Counted from the stretch's first letter, positions 47,181 through 59,523 are shown. The stretch is 64,000 nucleotides of DNA from Ailurus styani (GCA_002007465.1 LNAC01000163.1:1034370-1098369), one strand, 5' to 3'. Notes: generated from the sequence alone by a model not told the origin. A program made the numbers and translations.

Positions 47181-50100
47181 GGATGCAGCATCTGGTCCCA
47201 AAGCAAAAAGAGAATTAGAACTCAGTGAGCATATGCTCCAATTGAACAGGCAGTTGCTTATCACCCTCTTGCTTGCTTTGAATCAAAAATAACCCAAGCG
47301 TTTCTTCATTTGGGGTTTAAGCAGAATGCATCAGCAGAGCACCCACTCTGCAGAAGCAGCACATTCAAAGGTCCTTCATGGATGGATTCACTTTAATAGA
47401 AAAGCTGTTCTCTGTGCAGGTGACCAGCTGGGTAAACCTGCCACCACACCACTCTACCAATTATCACGCTGCCCTATTAAAAAGTCAGGGCAGGTCAGTT
47501 CCCCATCTGAAAGAGCCTGTAAATTCCTTGTGCAGTGAATATTAATTTCTCTAGAAGTTTGCTGGTTATATACAAAAGCTAAAATAAAAACCAGAATATT
47601 CCATTCAACAGAAAAAGTTCAAGCAAATCAGGCGTTTTATGTGATATGCACTAAACTACTGGTGTACATTTTCACTCTTCCAATATTTATTTTTGTTAAC
47701 CCCTGTACACAGCCTCTGAGACAGGAGAACATTTTCTACCTTTCTAATGTCAAAATTAGATAACTAGAATAGTGTACATGTACATTTAATGAGGTATAAG
47801 GCAATTCAAAGTTAATGTGTAAATAAAAATACATTCCTGTGCTTGTGAAGTGTATGTGGATTGCAGTGAAACGTGGAAGGTCTCTCACCACCTGGAGTTA
47901 CTGTACTTTCCTTGCTGCCTCTCCAGCTACTCGACATCTGTTCCTACAACAGCTTCTGTGCCTACAGGCAGAGGCTTTAGCCACCCAAGGTCTGTTACAG
48001 CTCTGCCCTGCCGCACCTGCCATCCAGACCCAGCTGTCAGCAGTGAATCACCGGGTTTCTGAGGGTACCTGGGGCTTCAATTCTCATCAGCACTGAAACT
48101 GTTTTTCAGAGTTGTGTTTAAAACAACAAGATAAATAATAACACCATTTTTTTATATTGCTATCAATGATAATCTCCCAAACTGCCAACTTTTCTCCACA
48201 TTTTTCCTCTCCCCTCTTCTCATCCCCACGCTCTTCAGTGGTACCCCTCCCTGATTCCACACACTGTGGAATCTTTGTCCATATTTAATTTATTTTTTTG
48301 TTGTCCGTAACTGAGACTAGGCTCTCCCTGAAACACCCAGATTTGCCAGAAGATACCTCCAATCAGACTTAACCATTCTTGCACTCTGCATGGACCTCCA
48401 AGTCAGAAAATGAAATAGGATTCCTTTTTTTCCAAACCTGTTTGCTATAATTACTTCTCTACCCTCATTTAAATCCTAGTTCCTTGGTATTTAATTGAGC
48501 AATAGTGGTCTCTTCTTCTCCCTGATATTTATTAATCTCATGGGCATTCCACATTCTTTGAATACTTATACACCACAATTCATTCCATAGATCTATCCCA
48601 ATTCTCTCATAGTTCTGAGGGATTTCAAAACCATATGAATATACATCGACCTGATCACTCCTTGATTGCAACTCCGGTGATCTTCAAGTCCTCTTCAGTT
48701 TGGTCATGCATTCTTATCATTAACTCAAATGGTCCCATCTTTGAAATCTTGAACTTCCATGATGATTCTAATACTATTTACTCTTTTGGTACTTTGTCTA
48801 CCGTATTCATTCTTAATCTTACTGTGACCTCACTGAGATTTCAAAACCATTTTTCTTCTCATTTTCTACCATTATATCATATCTATCTTGGGTTATCTTT
48901 CATTGTTGGTCTAGACTTGATGCTTGATCATCTGAAAAAATATTTCATAAAACCTAAATGCATTATTTCATAAGCCTAACAAAACCCCAACACTGGAATA
49001 ATTTTAAAGTCTATCTTCTCATTTGTTATCCTTAGTAAAGCTAAAAAAAAAGCATATAACCATAAAGCCTTGGGTCATTACAAATCCATATATATTTGGA
49101 TATATAGTTGGATATACATAATTTATATACATGTATACATATTTGAGTAGATCTACACACAGTTATTTTATGTGCATATATATAAAATTATCCCCCCAAA
49201 TCCTCACTTTTTTAGGTTATCTTCCAGTTAGAGAACAGCATTTGGTTGACTGCATTTTCTCCTTCCAGAGATTTGGAATGCCATGCACTTGGTATCTTAA
49301 TTCTATTAGAACATGGCATAGAGAGCCTGGCTTATTACTATGTTCACTGAAGTGGGTAAATTCACCCCAGAGTTATCAGAACATGTCCATGAGTAGTTAG
49401 CACTCAAGAAAGCATAATTTATTTAACTGGAATATATGGCAGACATCTTAACACAGCTGGTACCACGGGATTATGATGTAAAAATATAAATATAAGTCCC
49501 ACAAGAAGAGATTTTAATGGTCATGTTTTGCCCTTTCCTATTCTATGTTCATAGTATAATCAACTTAGAAAAGAATAGCTATTTCTAAATTGTCTGTTAG
49601 TAACATTACGTTGTTATCACTCCTGTATTTTTCTGTTTCTGGAGTGCAATTCAGAAGAAATTGGACTTGGTTACTTTGGATGCTTGCCTCATAGAACTAT
49701 TTATGTTAAAAGTCACAAAACCCTCTGGACTACCATCTGCTCTCTGCAATAGCTCCTTCTAATTTCTTTTCACTTGCTCCAAATTTATTATTATAGTACA
49801 AGTTTTGTCCCGAAAATAACTTCTGTAAGTGTGTCTGCCTCTCACCTGCTGCAAGTCAACTTCTAGCTCCCTAAGTGATTTAAAGACAGTCATTCTGGGT
49901 TGCATGCAGTGTTATCACTACCAGATTATTTGGCTTTGGTTTAAAACAATGTTTGGATTTATCTACAATAAATATTTTATTTATTTTAGGACATGTATAA
50001 GAAAGACAGTAGAGGAGGAATAATGGAGAGGTGGGAACAAGATTGGGAGATAGAAGAGACTGGGAAAGCTTAGGTACATTTTAAATAGTGAAAAGGTTTG

Positions 50101-50775
50101 ATAAATCGAAGACTGGCTAGAAGCATCTATTGACTCAGCCATGCTGTTTTTACTATACTTTCGATTAGGATAAAAAATGTGTGTCTACATTCTCTTTCAA
50201 TGATGTGTGGCATATAATTGTCAAAAAATACATATTTGTTCAATGAATTATTTAATGGGTAGAAGGTAGAGGAGGCATCAGTCAAATAAAGGACTTTTGG
50301 TATGAACCAAACACAAGTGCTGGCAACCAGAACACAGGATATAATTTCAGTAAGGCCTGACAACTAAAACCCTGACTAACAAAAGACCTTCAGAATTTTA
50401 GCAACTTATAGACTCATTCCCATCAAAACCACAAGACCTATAGGCCTACAGAGAAAAATCAAAAATAAAATTACCAAATGTTAATTATTTTATTTTTAAC
50501 CTGTTTTGCTTCGGTCTAACCTATGTGTGGTATGTATGTATACAGAAATGAATAACAAGTTCTATCTAAATTGCTATTAAATAAACACATGTGGATGGAC
50601 ACACATACATATGTGAACATAAATTTACTCTTCAGTTCTATGTTATAAAGATGCAAAGGCAAAGACTGTTGTAATAGGAACTGAGAAGGTCAAATTCAGG
50701 GGAAAAAGAAACAACAAAAACATCCACATCACAGACAGAAAGGTATATTGAAACAATATAAGAAGCCTCCACTTC
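47181..50775. other. Unassigned DNA, no gene recognised
   Basis: Includes a TA-rich stretch at 49086-49190. Frames of up to 112 codons (48635-48973 plus) show no domain. 48180-49000 is pyrimidine-rich on the plus strand and may be an old LINE, unassigned. Confidence 0.4.
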
Positions 50776-51541
50776 TTCCTTTTTTTTTTAGTTTTTAGTT
50801 TTTGATGTAGTGTTCAGTGATTCATTAGTTGCATATAACACCCAGTGCTCATCACATCACGTGCCCTCCTTAATGCCCATCACCCAGTTACACCAACCCC
50901 CCCACCCCACTCCCTTCTGTAACTCTCAGTTTGGTTTCCAGAGTCCAGAGTCTCATGGTTTGTGTCCCTGTCTGATTTCCATTTAGTTTTCCCTCCCTTC
51001 CCCTGTGGTCCTCTGCACTATTCCTTATGTTCCACATATGAGTGAAACCATATGATAATGGTCTTTCTCTGCTTTCTCTTTCACTTAGCATAATCCCCTC
51101 CAGTCCCATCCATGTCAATGCAAATGGTGGGTATTCATCCTTTCTGATGGCTGAGTAATATTCCATTGTGTATATGAAACACATCTTTACCCATTCACTG
51201 TTGAAGGGCATCTTGGCTACTTCCACAATTTGGCTATTGTTGACATTTCTGCTATGAACACTGGGGTGCATGTGCCGCTTCTTTTCACTACATCTGTATC
51301 TTTTGGGTAAATACTCACTAGTGCAATTGCTGGGTCTAAGGTAGCTCTATTTTTAACGTCTTGAGGAACCTCCATACTGTTCTCCAAATTTTCTGTACCA
51401 GCTTGCATTCCCACCAACAGTCTAAGAGGGTTCCCCTTTCTCCACATCCTTGCGCACTCTTGTTTCCTGTCTTAATTTTTGCCATTCTAACTGGTGTGAA
51501 GTGGTATCTCATTGGGAGTTTTGATTTGTATTTCCCTGATG
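50776..51541 (-). mobile_element. 5'-truncated L1
   Basis: Reverse orientation: T run at 50780-50789, L1 3' UTR ('cacccagtgctcatcacatc'), then ORF2 C-terminal sequence in broken frames (51271-50888 and 51447-51217 carry 'ALVSIYPKDTDV' and 'FIAEMSTIAKLWK'). Target-site duplication AGAAGCCTCCACTTC (50761-50775) against AGAAGCTTCCACTTC (51542-51556), one mismatch. Confidence 0.9.
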
Positions 51542-51556
51542 AGAAGCTTCCACTTC

Positions 51557-52109
51557 CATAGTCAGCTATAACAGAGACACCTCCCCTCCCCCGATCCTTG
51601 TGGGAGTTAGTATATAGAAGGGTTCTGTGGACTGGTTAGGAGGAAATAACCTCAAGAGGCAATAAGAAGAGAAATAGTAAAGTCCCTAAGGATAGAGAGA
51701 GAAGGTACAAATTAGGTTCTCTCCACCAGCTAAATTAGGAAGAGTTCAGCAATGAGAAAGCACAGGTTGAATGAGCAGGTTACGTAGCTAGTGACAACCA
51801 CATGATCTGTAGATTCTTAGGAACGTGTAAAGATGCCAGTACAAGTGAAGTGGGTCTGTTTGGAAAGGTTTTATACACAGCCCCCAAATGGAAGGTATGT
51901 CGTACACAGAGACTGGTTCTGAGAAAGAAGGGATCAACACACCCATTCAAGATGCGTCCAGAATGGGTCTCGAAAGCTGTCCAAGTTAGCGTGTTCAGTG
52001 GAATTCCAGGAATGTGTCAGTCCTTACAGTTGTACTATACAGCAGAATGCCCCCTTCCCATGCCATCCTATCATTAACCTTACACCAGTTTGTATATGTG
52101 GACCCAGGG
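51557..52109. other. Unassigned DNA
   Basis: A 91-codon plus-strand frame (51802-52077) has no recognised domain. Confidence 0.4.
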
Positions 52110-52578
52110 TGTACTAGTTTTCAATTAATGCTGTCAAATTACTCCCAACTTACTGGCTTAAAACAATGCAACAGGTCTCACTGGACTAAAATCAAGATTT
52201 CAGAAAGTCTGCATTTTTCATGAAAAATCTTTTCCCTTGTCTTTTTCAATGTCTAGAGGCTGGCTGTCTATATTCCTTAGTTTGATCTTTCATCTCCCTT
52301 TCCTCTCTCTTCAAAACCCTAACTGTTGCTTCTCTCTGACCTTACTCCTGGTGTCACCTCTCTCTCTAACCATAGTCCAGAAAGGTTTTCCACTGTTAAG
52401 GGCTTTTATGATTAGATTGGATCTACCTGGATAATCCAAGATAATCTCCCTAATTCAATGCCCTTATCCTTAATTATATCTTCCAAGTCCCTTTTGCTCT
52501 GGAAGGTTATCACATTATCACAGTTTCCAGGGATTAGAACATGGAGATCTCTGGGGGTCATTATTCTGCCTAAAAAAC
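52110..52578 (-). mobile_element. MLT1-type MaLR LTR
   Basis: Reverse orientation of an ERVL-MaLR solo LTR: 'ttactggcttaaaacaatgc' near the left end, 'tacctggataatccaagata' in the middle and 'gggtcattattctgcctaa' at the right end. No internal sequence. Confidence 0.75.
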
Positions 52579-52675
52579 AAGCATATAGAATGTCAATAGA
52601 TGTAACAGAGGCAAATGGGCTTTCAGAGATAGACGTTAGAAAGAAGAAATGCTCAAGGCACAGTGGGACGCCTAC

Positions 52676-52676
52676 N
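52676..52676. other. Single-N assembly gap
   Basis: The N separates ...GACGCCTAC from the interior of a SINE. Confidence 0.95.
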
Positions 52677-52775
52677 GTCTGCTTCCTCCTCTCTCCCTGC
52701 CTGCCTCTCTGCCTCCTTGTGATCTCTCTCCCTCTGTGAAATAAATAAATAAAATCTTTAAAAAAAAAAAAAAAG
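52677..52775 (+). mobile_element. CAN-SINE, 3' part only, left side lost in gap
   Basis: Starts in the CT-rich part (GTCTGCTTCCTCCTCTC) and runs through (AAATA)n and an A15 tail. The head is missing at the N. The right flank begins GAATGTCAATAGATG, which in the SINE-free copy follows AAGCATATA, so the insertion point would be near 52588. Confidence 0.9.
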
Positions 52776-52863
52776 GAATGTCAATAGATGTAACAGAGGC
52801 AAATGGGCTTTCAGAGGTAGACGTTAGAAAGAAGAAATGCTCAAGGCACAGTGGGACGCCTAC

Positions 52864-53768
52864 ATAAGGTCCAACATAGTCATTTTTGATAATCACTTTC
52901 CTATAACTTTGTGATAAAAGATAAGAGATATTGATATTTAAGATGTTTCTAGAAATGCTGGGAAGAGGTATAATCACATGAAACCAATCACCTGGAGAAA
53001 TTCACAAAATAGCAACACAGAAGCAGCTGCTACACAAAGCCAGAGACAGGAAAAAAATTCAAATACCTACTATATAGATCCAACACTTAGTAAAATTGAT
53101 ACAATTCATATCCCACAGCCCCACATATACACACCCACCTGCAGAGAGGCACAAAAATTATCCGTCCTTTTTCGTATAACTAACTATTGATGTTATTTTT
53201 AATGGCATAAAATCTTTGTAAATCATGCAATTAGATTACATATTTTCATATGTGCTCCATAGGCTAGCTATGATAAGATAAGCGTTCAAGACAGCACAGA
53301 ATCTATCCTTTTAGTAAAGTATGGGGAAAGTTAGAAACTTCTTGCAAACACTTAAGTGCTTTACTGTATGATAAAAATTCCCCTTGTCAAAATTTGTTAC
53401 TAAACTAATTGAGTTACATTCTAGTTGCAAATTCAGTCATTTTGTTCCAGTACTTCTAACTTGTTAGCTATGTCTGAACATGCAAAATAAATCAAAGAAT
53501 TGAGATATAATGATGCTAAGAAAATACTCTATCATTTTCATCTGAATTATCCGAGTAATTGAGGCCAGAGGTTTCAAGCACCCATCTTTTGAAAACTTTC
53601 TCAAGTCTAAATTTTCTGTGCCTAGAGACCATCTTGGGAAAGCCAATAATTTAGTCATTTTCAATATCAGTTAAATTCTTGAGTATTCTTCATCTTCCGC
53701 TTTGAAATGTATTTGTAATTTGATATGTTTGGCATTTTATCATCTTTGTACATTAAGAGGAGTGTAGG
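52864..53768. other. Unassigned AT-rich DNA
   Basis: No gene or named repeat. Confidence 0.4.
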
Positions 53769-53967
53769 AGAACCTGGGTGACTCGGTCGGTTAAGCGTCT
53801 GCCTTTAACTCGGGTCATGATCCTAGGGTCCTGGGATCGAGCCCTGCATCAGGCTCCCTGCTCGGCGGGAAGCCTGCTTCTCCCTCTCCCACTGCCCTTG
53901 CTTGTGTTGTCTCTCTCGCTGTGTCTCTCTGTCAAATAAATAAATAAAATATTTTTTAAAAAAATAA
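53769..53967 (+). mobile_element. CAN-SINE, older subfamily
   Basis: 'gagaacctgggtgactcggt' head with a substituted GGCGCC start, 'ggttaagcgtctgcc' signature, AAATAAATAAAATA tail. Flanks AGGAGTGTA and AGGAATGTA are an imperfect duplication. Confidence 0.9.
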
Positions 53968-53989
53968 GGAATGTAATGAAGGAAGGGGA

Positions 53990-54205
53990 TTTACATTTGT
54001 GGTGGACTTGTAACAGGCACTGGGCTTTTATGCTTTTTATACATTTAACCATTATACCAAGCATGCAAGTAAGTATTTTTGTTTTTATTTCACAGAAGAA
54101 AAAATGTAATTCAAGCACAAGGAATTTAAATTACTTGCTCAGGATCACACAGATAAGTGGCAAAACTGAAATTGGAACTTTGATTTGAAAAACAGAGCTA
54201 AATAT
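53990..54205 (-). mobile_element. MIR SINE
   Basis: Reversed MIR: 'aacaggcactgggctttta', 'ttacttgctcaggatcacac' and 'agataagtggcaaaactgaa' in order. Confidence 0.65.
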
Positions 54206-54954
54206 ATTATTTTTCAGTAAAATATGCTGCTTCCAAAACTACATCAATCCGAAAGGTACTGCAGAATCAGAAGAAGAAAAATGAAGCAAATTTCTAGGAT
54301 CAATTCTCCCAACAATGTCACTGAAACAAAAGCCACTTCCAAATACTTCCCTTTGACTCCAGAGTGGTTCATAGCATGCTCACATGTGCACACGAGAAGT
54401 AGTTGCTATCTTCCATCACTTCCAGTGATTTTCCTGTTTGGTACCAAGGTCGTCCCACCACCCAGATGGAGTCCCACTACTCCCAAAAAGGTGCGACTAC
54501 AGGAATGCTTCTTGCTGTCCGCTTTCCATTACTCCCCACTGATTTTTCACGGACCCTTGCTCTTTACTGGCCCTGATGGAGACTTTCCTCCATTCTGCTT
54601 CAATGATTACTCTGCGGACATGACATAGAGAAAAGCCCTTCCTCTCTCAGCACAGCCCTGGGTCTTTGTTTTATTACAGAAACTTTCATGTCATCACTTT
54701 CTATTTGAATCAGTCTTTATTGAGGTCACCTCTCCTTGAGACTTTAGCACTAGTCCAGTGGCAAAGATGGCCTAACATTCTCCTCAGCTTGACTAAACTT
54801 TACACAGTTTTCTTCTCGACCATATACCCCTGACCTCCCTTTTCTTAGAGCATTTACTTTAGAAAACTTGCAATTGTAAATTTTTTCTCTTCTGCTCTGA
54901 AATGTATGTAAGTCTCCCAGCCTCTTGCCAGTTTTACAACCCAAGAAATGTCTT
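54206..54954. other. Unassigned; holds the longest open frame
   Basis: 54224-54628 (plus strand) is an open frame of 134 codons outside the named repeats. It has no signal peptide, no membrane segment pattern and no domain I know. Frames of this length occur by chance in 64 kb, and no splice or polyadenylation context is evident. Confidence 0.35.
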
Positions 54955-55330
54955 TCTCAAGGACCAGGGAAATGTTAAACATTGAAGGAGATAGCTTCAA
55001 ATTTCCCAGTCTCTGTGGGGAAATAGGAGCCTAACTTGGGTGGGTGCCAGTTAGCGAGTATAAATGGTCTCATAGCAGAGAAAAACATTTGCAAACTCAG
55101 GAATAACTCAATTGCTCAACACATCTCCTTGATCAGCCTATCCCCTAATGTCTACCAGTAGTTGTCCACTAGCTCACCCCAGCACTTAAAAGCCTCCCAC
55201 TTTTTGTGTCAGTGTAGTTGAGTTCAGTCTCTCTTCCCTATTATAATAGTCTTAAATAAAGTCTTCCCTGCCTGTACATTTATCAGGGCAGGTTTGGTTT
55301 TGACACCAGTGTGGAGGCTGGAAGATAATC
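54955..55330 (+). mobile_element. ERV-like solo LTR, family unnamed
   Basis: 55180-55310 has the layout of a retroviral R/U5: 'cacttaaaagcctcccac' (TATA-like AAAAGCC), then AATAAA at 55255-55260 followed by 'gtcttccctgcctg'. Boundaries and class (probably class I) are guesses; no internal genes next to it. Confidence 0.45.
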
Positions 55331-56586
55331 TTGGTGTCTTAGAACAGCATATTTTGGACATTGTGCCCACATCTATTATTATGCACCTCAACCTCTCCTT
55401 TACTCAAAATGAGTCCATTTCCCTTTGAGCACCTTGCAATGGGGGAGACCCTTCTATCACTGTAGCTTTGGTGTCTTAGTCCTGAAAGTCCACACAGCAT
55501 GTCAGAATCCAGTCAGGTGTCCTTTCTGTAAAACTGTGTAGATCAACATGTAAATCAGTTCTCAGTTGGCTGATGCAGTGAGCACTCAGGACAAGCCTAG
55601 ACATGGACAAATTGATCATTTGTATGCAGCTGAGGCTTTCATTCTGGTGACACTGCTAGAGTAAAAAGAAACTCTTTATTAGCAGGCGATTCAACAAGCC
55701 TTAAACCAGGAAGACTTATATCTCATGTTTAATTTTTCATGATAATATATTCAGAATATATATTTTTTTAAATGTTCAAATCCATTATCGTACAAAGAAG
55801 GACAGACAAAAATCTTCTGGCATGGGAAAGTACAATTACGTTGTTGGCTACAGACATATGTGAGATAAATAAATTAACTTCTTTTTCTTCCAAATCAGTA
55901 ACACAATGTTATACTCATTCAGAATTGTCTGTAATAAAATACTATATCATCCCTGTATAGTATCTATCAGATATTTGTGGAATACAAACTCTGTAAATAA
56001 AATAGCATTCAGAGAAGCCATGACACAAGAGGCACTTAATTTTTGTGACATCTCATGGTGTTTTTAACATTATTCATGTCCAAACATTCTACATAATGGT
56101 AATCTGTTATGAAGTCAGTTCTAAGTAGTTTAAATCTGGCCAGTTTCAAGTGATAAAGAGATAAATGCAAATGACTCATATCACACATATACTTCCACCT
56201 TGAAATGGCAAACTTGCCTGTGTTTATGGTAATCATAACTCAGCATCTCTTTGTTAAAAACATTATCATTAACAGTATAAAACACATGAGTAACTTAAAA
56301 CCACTTTGTGACTGCAGGGAAACCTCTATTGTTATCTGTTTGAATATGTTTGTACCTTTATTTATCTGTTGATTCAGAGAAACAAGTAAAGTAGTCGCTG
56401 TCAGGAGCCAGCCAGTTTGGTTTTCTACAGGAAATATGGCCTGGCAGCTTCAATAAAAACAGAGGCTTCCAATTAACTCCCTCTATTACATGGAAAAGGT
56501 AATCTTTGAGCCAAGTCCAGAACAGAGAGAAAGAAAGGCAAACAAGAGAAGAATGAAAAATAGGGGGAAAAAGCCAGACAGTGTAA
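55331..56586. other. Unassigned DNA
   Basis: No gene or named repeat. Confidence 0.4.
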
Positions 56587-56757
56587 TTCTTAACTGTGAC
56601 TGCACATTCAAAATACCTGGGGAGCTTTCAAATAATACTAATGGTCAGGCCCCATCCCCAGGGATTTTAACTTAATTGGGGTGGTGGAATCCATGTACAA
56701 TATTTCTTAAAACTCCCCAGGTAATTCTAATGTGGAGGCAAGTTTGAGAACCACTGA
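56587..56757 (+). mobile_element. hAT-Charlie MITE (MER5-like)
   Basis: 'ttcttaactgtgactgcaca' at one end and 'gtttgagaaccactg' at the other are imperfect inverted ends. 'ctggggagctttcaaataat' and 'aggccccatccccaggg' are typical internal segments. Confidence 0.75.
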
Positions 56758-56920
56758 AATAGAAGATGTCTATGAGCCATGAGATAATTCTTGATTACCT
56801 ATTAATTTACAGTAATATTACTTGATAATATTTCTTAGCTATTAGGATTTTATGAATGCCACAGTAATCTGAATGAATATATTAGCAAAATCAGAATTGA
56901 GACTCTAAATGTCAACACCA

Positions 56921-57138
56921 GGGACGCCTGGGTGGCTCAGTTGGTTAAGCAGCTGCCTTTGGCTCAGGTCAGGATCCCAGCGTCCTGGGATCGAATCCCA
57001 CATCGGGCTCCTTGCTCGGCAGGGAGCCTGCTTCTCTCTGCCTCTGCCTGCCACTCTGCCTGCTTGTGTGCTCTCTCTCTCTCTGTCTCCCTCCCTCCCT
57101 CCCTAATAAATAAAAATAAAATCTTAAAAATAAATAAA
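56921..57138 (+). mobile_element. CAN-SINE, full length
   Basis: Head GGGACGCCTGGGTGGCTCAG, (CT)n and (CCCT)n body, AAATA-type tail. Perfect 15-bp target-site duplication TAAATGTCAACACCA at 56906-56920 and 57139-57153. Confidence 0.95.
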
Positions 57139-57153
57139 TAAATGTCAACACCA

Positions 57154-57485
57154 AAGATGGCACAAAGAGCCTCTCACTTAATTTGAATATTTCAATAAAT
57201 TATGAGCAAAGCTATGATTCTTAATCTGTTTGGCTTCAAGGGAACAGATATGGCCAGGATATACAGAAATAGTATAGAAACTGCTGAAAGGATGCTTTGT
57301 ACTCAACAGAATGAAAGAATTACACAAATTTCATGCCTGCCATTTAAACAATTTGGATTCCAACATAGTTCTTCCTCACCTCTAGCTGTTATCACTATGC
57401 AGAGAATTAGCCTGCAATTTATATGAACCAGAGGTAAACATAGAATTGTATGTTTATTTGGTCCAGCCTGGTTTACTTTTACTAT
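57154..57485. other. Unassigned DNA
   Basis: A 74-codon frame (57202-57426 plus) without known features; no repeat named. Confidence 0.4.
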
Positions 57486-57818
57486 TTGTATTAATCATTC
57501 TGGGCTGCTTAACAAGGTACTAAAGACAGGGTAGTTATAAGCAATAGACACTTATTTCTCCTAGTTGTGAAGGCTGAAGTCGAAGGTCAGAGAGTGTCAG
57601 CACAGTCAGGTTTTGGTGAGAGTCATCTTCTGGTTTTCAGACTTCAGCTAGAGAGCTCTCTGAAGTCCCTTTCATAAAGCCACTAATCTCATTCGGGGAA
57701 AGCTCCACCCTTATGACCTAAATCCTACCCAAAGGTCCCACCTTTAATACCACCACATTGGGGGTTAAGATTTTAACATATGAATTTTGGAGGGATACAA
57801 GCATTCAGTTTATAACAC
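57486..57818 (-). mobile_element. MaLR LTR (MST/MLT1-type), reverse
   Basis: 'ccacccttatgacctaaatc', 'caaaggtcccacctttaata' and 'acatatgaattttggaggg' are the reversed 5' part of a MaLR LTR. The left end 'ttgtattaatcattctgggc' is the reversed 3' end. Solo LTR. Confidence 0.7.
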
Positions 57819-57880
57819 TATTTTAAGAAAACATCCCCCTTTCCAGCCAACTATGTGAGAAACTTGATCAATGTCTACAG

Positions 57881-58394
57881 TGAGCAGAGTAACAGTCCCC
57901 CACAGATGTCCATCCCATAATTCTCAGAACCTGTGGATGATATGTTTTGTTACATAACAAAGGGGAAGTAAGGTTTCAGATGGAATTAAAATCGTTAAGG
58001 TTACTAATCAGCTGACATGAGATGGGGAAATTATTCTGGATTGTCCAGGGGGGTACAGTGCTTTCGCGAGGATCCTTACAAGTGAAAGACGAAGGCAGGG
58101 GGTCCGAGTCAGAGTGATATACTGTGAGAAAGATTCAACAGACCATTACTGGCTTTGAAGGGAGAAGGCGGCCATGTTCCAAGGAATTATAGCAGCTAGA
58201 AACTAGCAAAAGAAAGAAAATGGACTCTCACTTAGAGCCTCCAAAAAGAGCACAACCTCAGTGATAATTGATTTTAGCCCAGTGAGGCCCATTTTGAACT
58301 TCTGAACTCCAGAACTGTACAATAATAAATTTGGGTTCTTTTTAGCCACCATATGTATGGCAATTTGTTACAGCAGCGTTCGGAAACTACTATA
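57881..58394 (+). mobile_element. MLT1-type MaLR LTR, forward
   Basis: 'ccccacagatgtccatccca' at the start, 'catgagatggggaaattattctgg' (in part), and the end 'gccaccatatgtatggcaat' and 'ttgttacagcagcg' follow the MLT1 order. It lies about 60 bp from the preceding MaLR LTR and points the other way. Confidence 0.75.
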
Positions 58395-58646
58395 GTACAA
58401 GTGGATTTAGATTCTCACCTATCTTAACCTCAGATTTGGCCTCACTGAGGCTCCAGTCAGTAATGTCCTTGACTTCTGACAACCTGAGTAACTGTTTACA
58501 GCTCAGTTACTCAGCTTCCACTTGGACACTTGGTCCAATTTTTCTTAGCCTTTGACTTCAACTATTCTATTGATTTAAATTCTATCTCTTTTCCCTGCCT
58601 GGAAACTTCATAAATTACTCTTTGGTTTAAAAACAAAACAAAACAA
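58395..58646. other. Unassigned DNA
   Basis: Nothing recognised. Confidence 0.35.
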
Positions 58647-58838
58647 GGCGCCTGGGTGGCTCAGTGGGTTAAAGCCTCTGCTTTCGGCTCAGGTCATGAT
58701 CTCAGGGTCCTGGGATGGGGCCCGCGTCGGGCTCCCTGCTCGGCGGGGAGCCTGCTTCCCCCTCTCTCTGTCTGCCTGCCTCTCTGCCTCCTTGTGATCT
58801 CTCTCCCTCTGTGAAATAAATAAATAAAATCTTAAAAA
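58647..58838 (+). mobile_element. CAN-SINE, young, full length
   Basis: Head AGGCGCCTGGGTGGCTCAGT, 'gggttaaagcctctgctttc' signature, AAATAAATAAATAAAATC tail. Flanking (A4C)n-type sequence on both sides may be the target-site duplication, but low complexity blurs it. Its CpG-rich internal stretch (GGGGCCCGCGTCGGG) suggests little CpG decay and therefore youth. Confidence 0.93.
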
Positions 58839-58849
58839 ACAAAAACAAA

Positions 58850-59518
58850 AAAAAACCCTTCCAGCTGAACCTAGCCCCCAAGAACACCCCTAACAATGAT
58901 ACACTTATAAGAGATATCTTACAGACACACACCTGATCTATTTCAATTTCCCAAGCAGAACTCAATCACCATATTCCAACTGTTTGTGAAAACGATTGTG
59001 AGTAAATTTTATAAAGTGAGTAAGGCTATCATTTGTCAACAGAACATTCAATAGATGATAAATCTAAGATTTTTTGTATTCCCTTTTCACTAGAAGAGAA
59101 ATAGGATACAGCTGGCCTCGTGATAAAGGAAATAAATCTGCCATCTACTGGTATCCAATGAAAACTACAGCCATGAAGCCTTTAAATCCTAGCGCCACAT
59201 AGCTATACTGTAAAGTTAACGATAAAAACAAATTTTCCCCTTTTTACCATTTCATGAAACATAATAACAACCAATTGAATGTTTTGTGCCACTTTTTATA
59301 CCACAAATTCATTTCCCATGTTTCCATTGCCAAACCCTAATTATGATAGCAGGAACTGAGTATGTTTTAAGATACATAATTAAATTATGTTTATAGACCC
59401 ATTTTAAGAGAGGCCATTTTCAAGATTATTTCTGTTCTTACTGCCTGAATCAACATATAAAAGAATCTTTTAAATGCAGTATCACTCTATATATCCACTC
59501 GTACACATGCTACACCTT
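58850..59518. other. Unassigned DNA
   Basis: No gene or named repeat. Confidence 0.4.
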
Positions 59519-59523
59519 ACACA

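Larger units (their letters stand above)
52588..52863. repeat. 88-bp flank duplicated around a partial SINE and an N
   Basis: 52588-52675 and 52776-52863 are the same 88 bp with one difference (A at 52629, G at 52817). The first copy stops at the N (52676). A SINE 3' part (52677-52775) lies between them. Confidence 0.93.

Noticed and set aside
54224..54628. 134-codon open frame, the longest in the window
   Set aside because: No recognised domain or signal, starts right after a MIR, and its length is within what chance gives in 64 kb.
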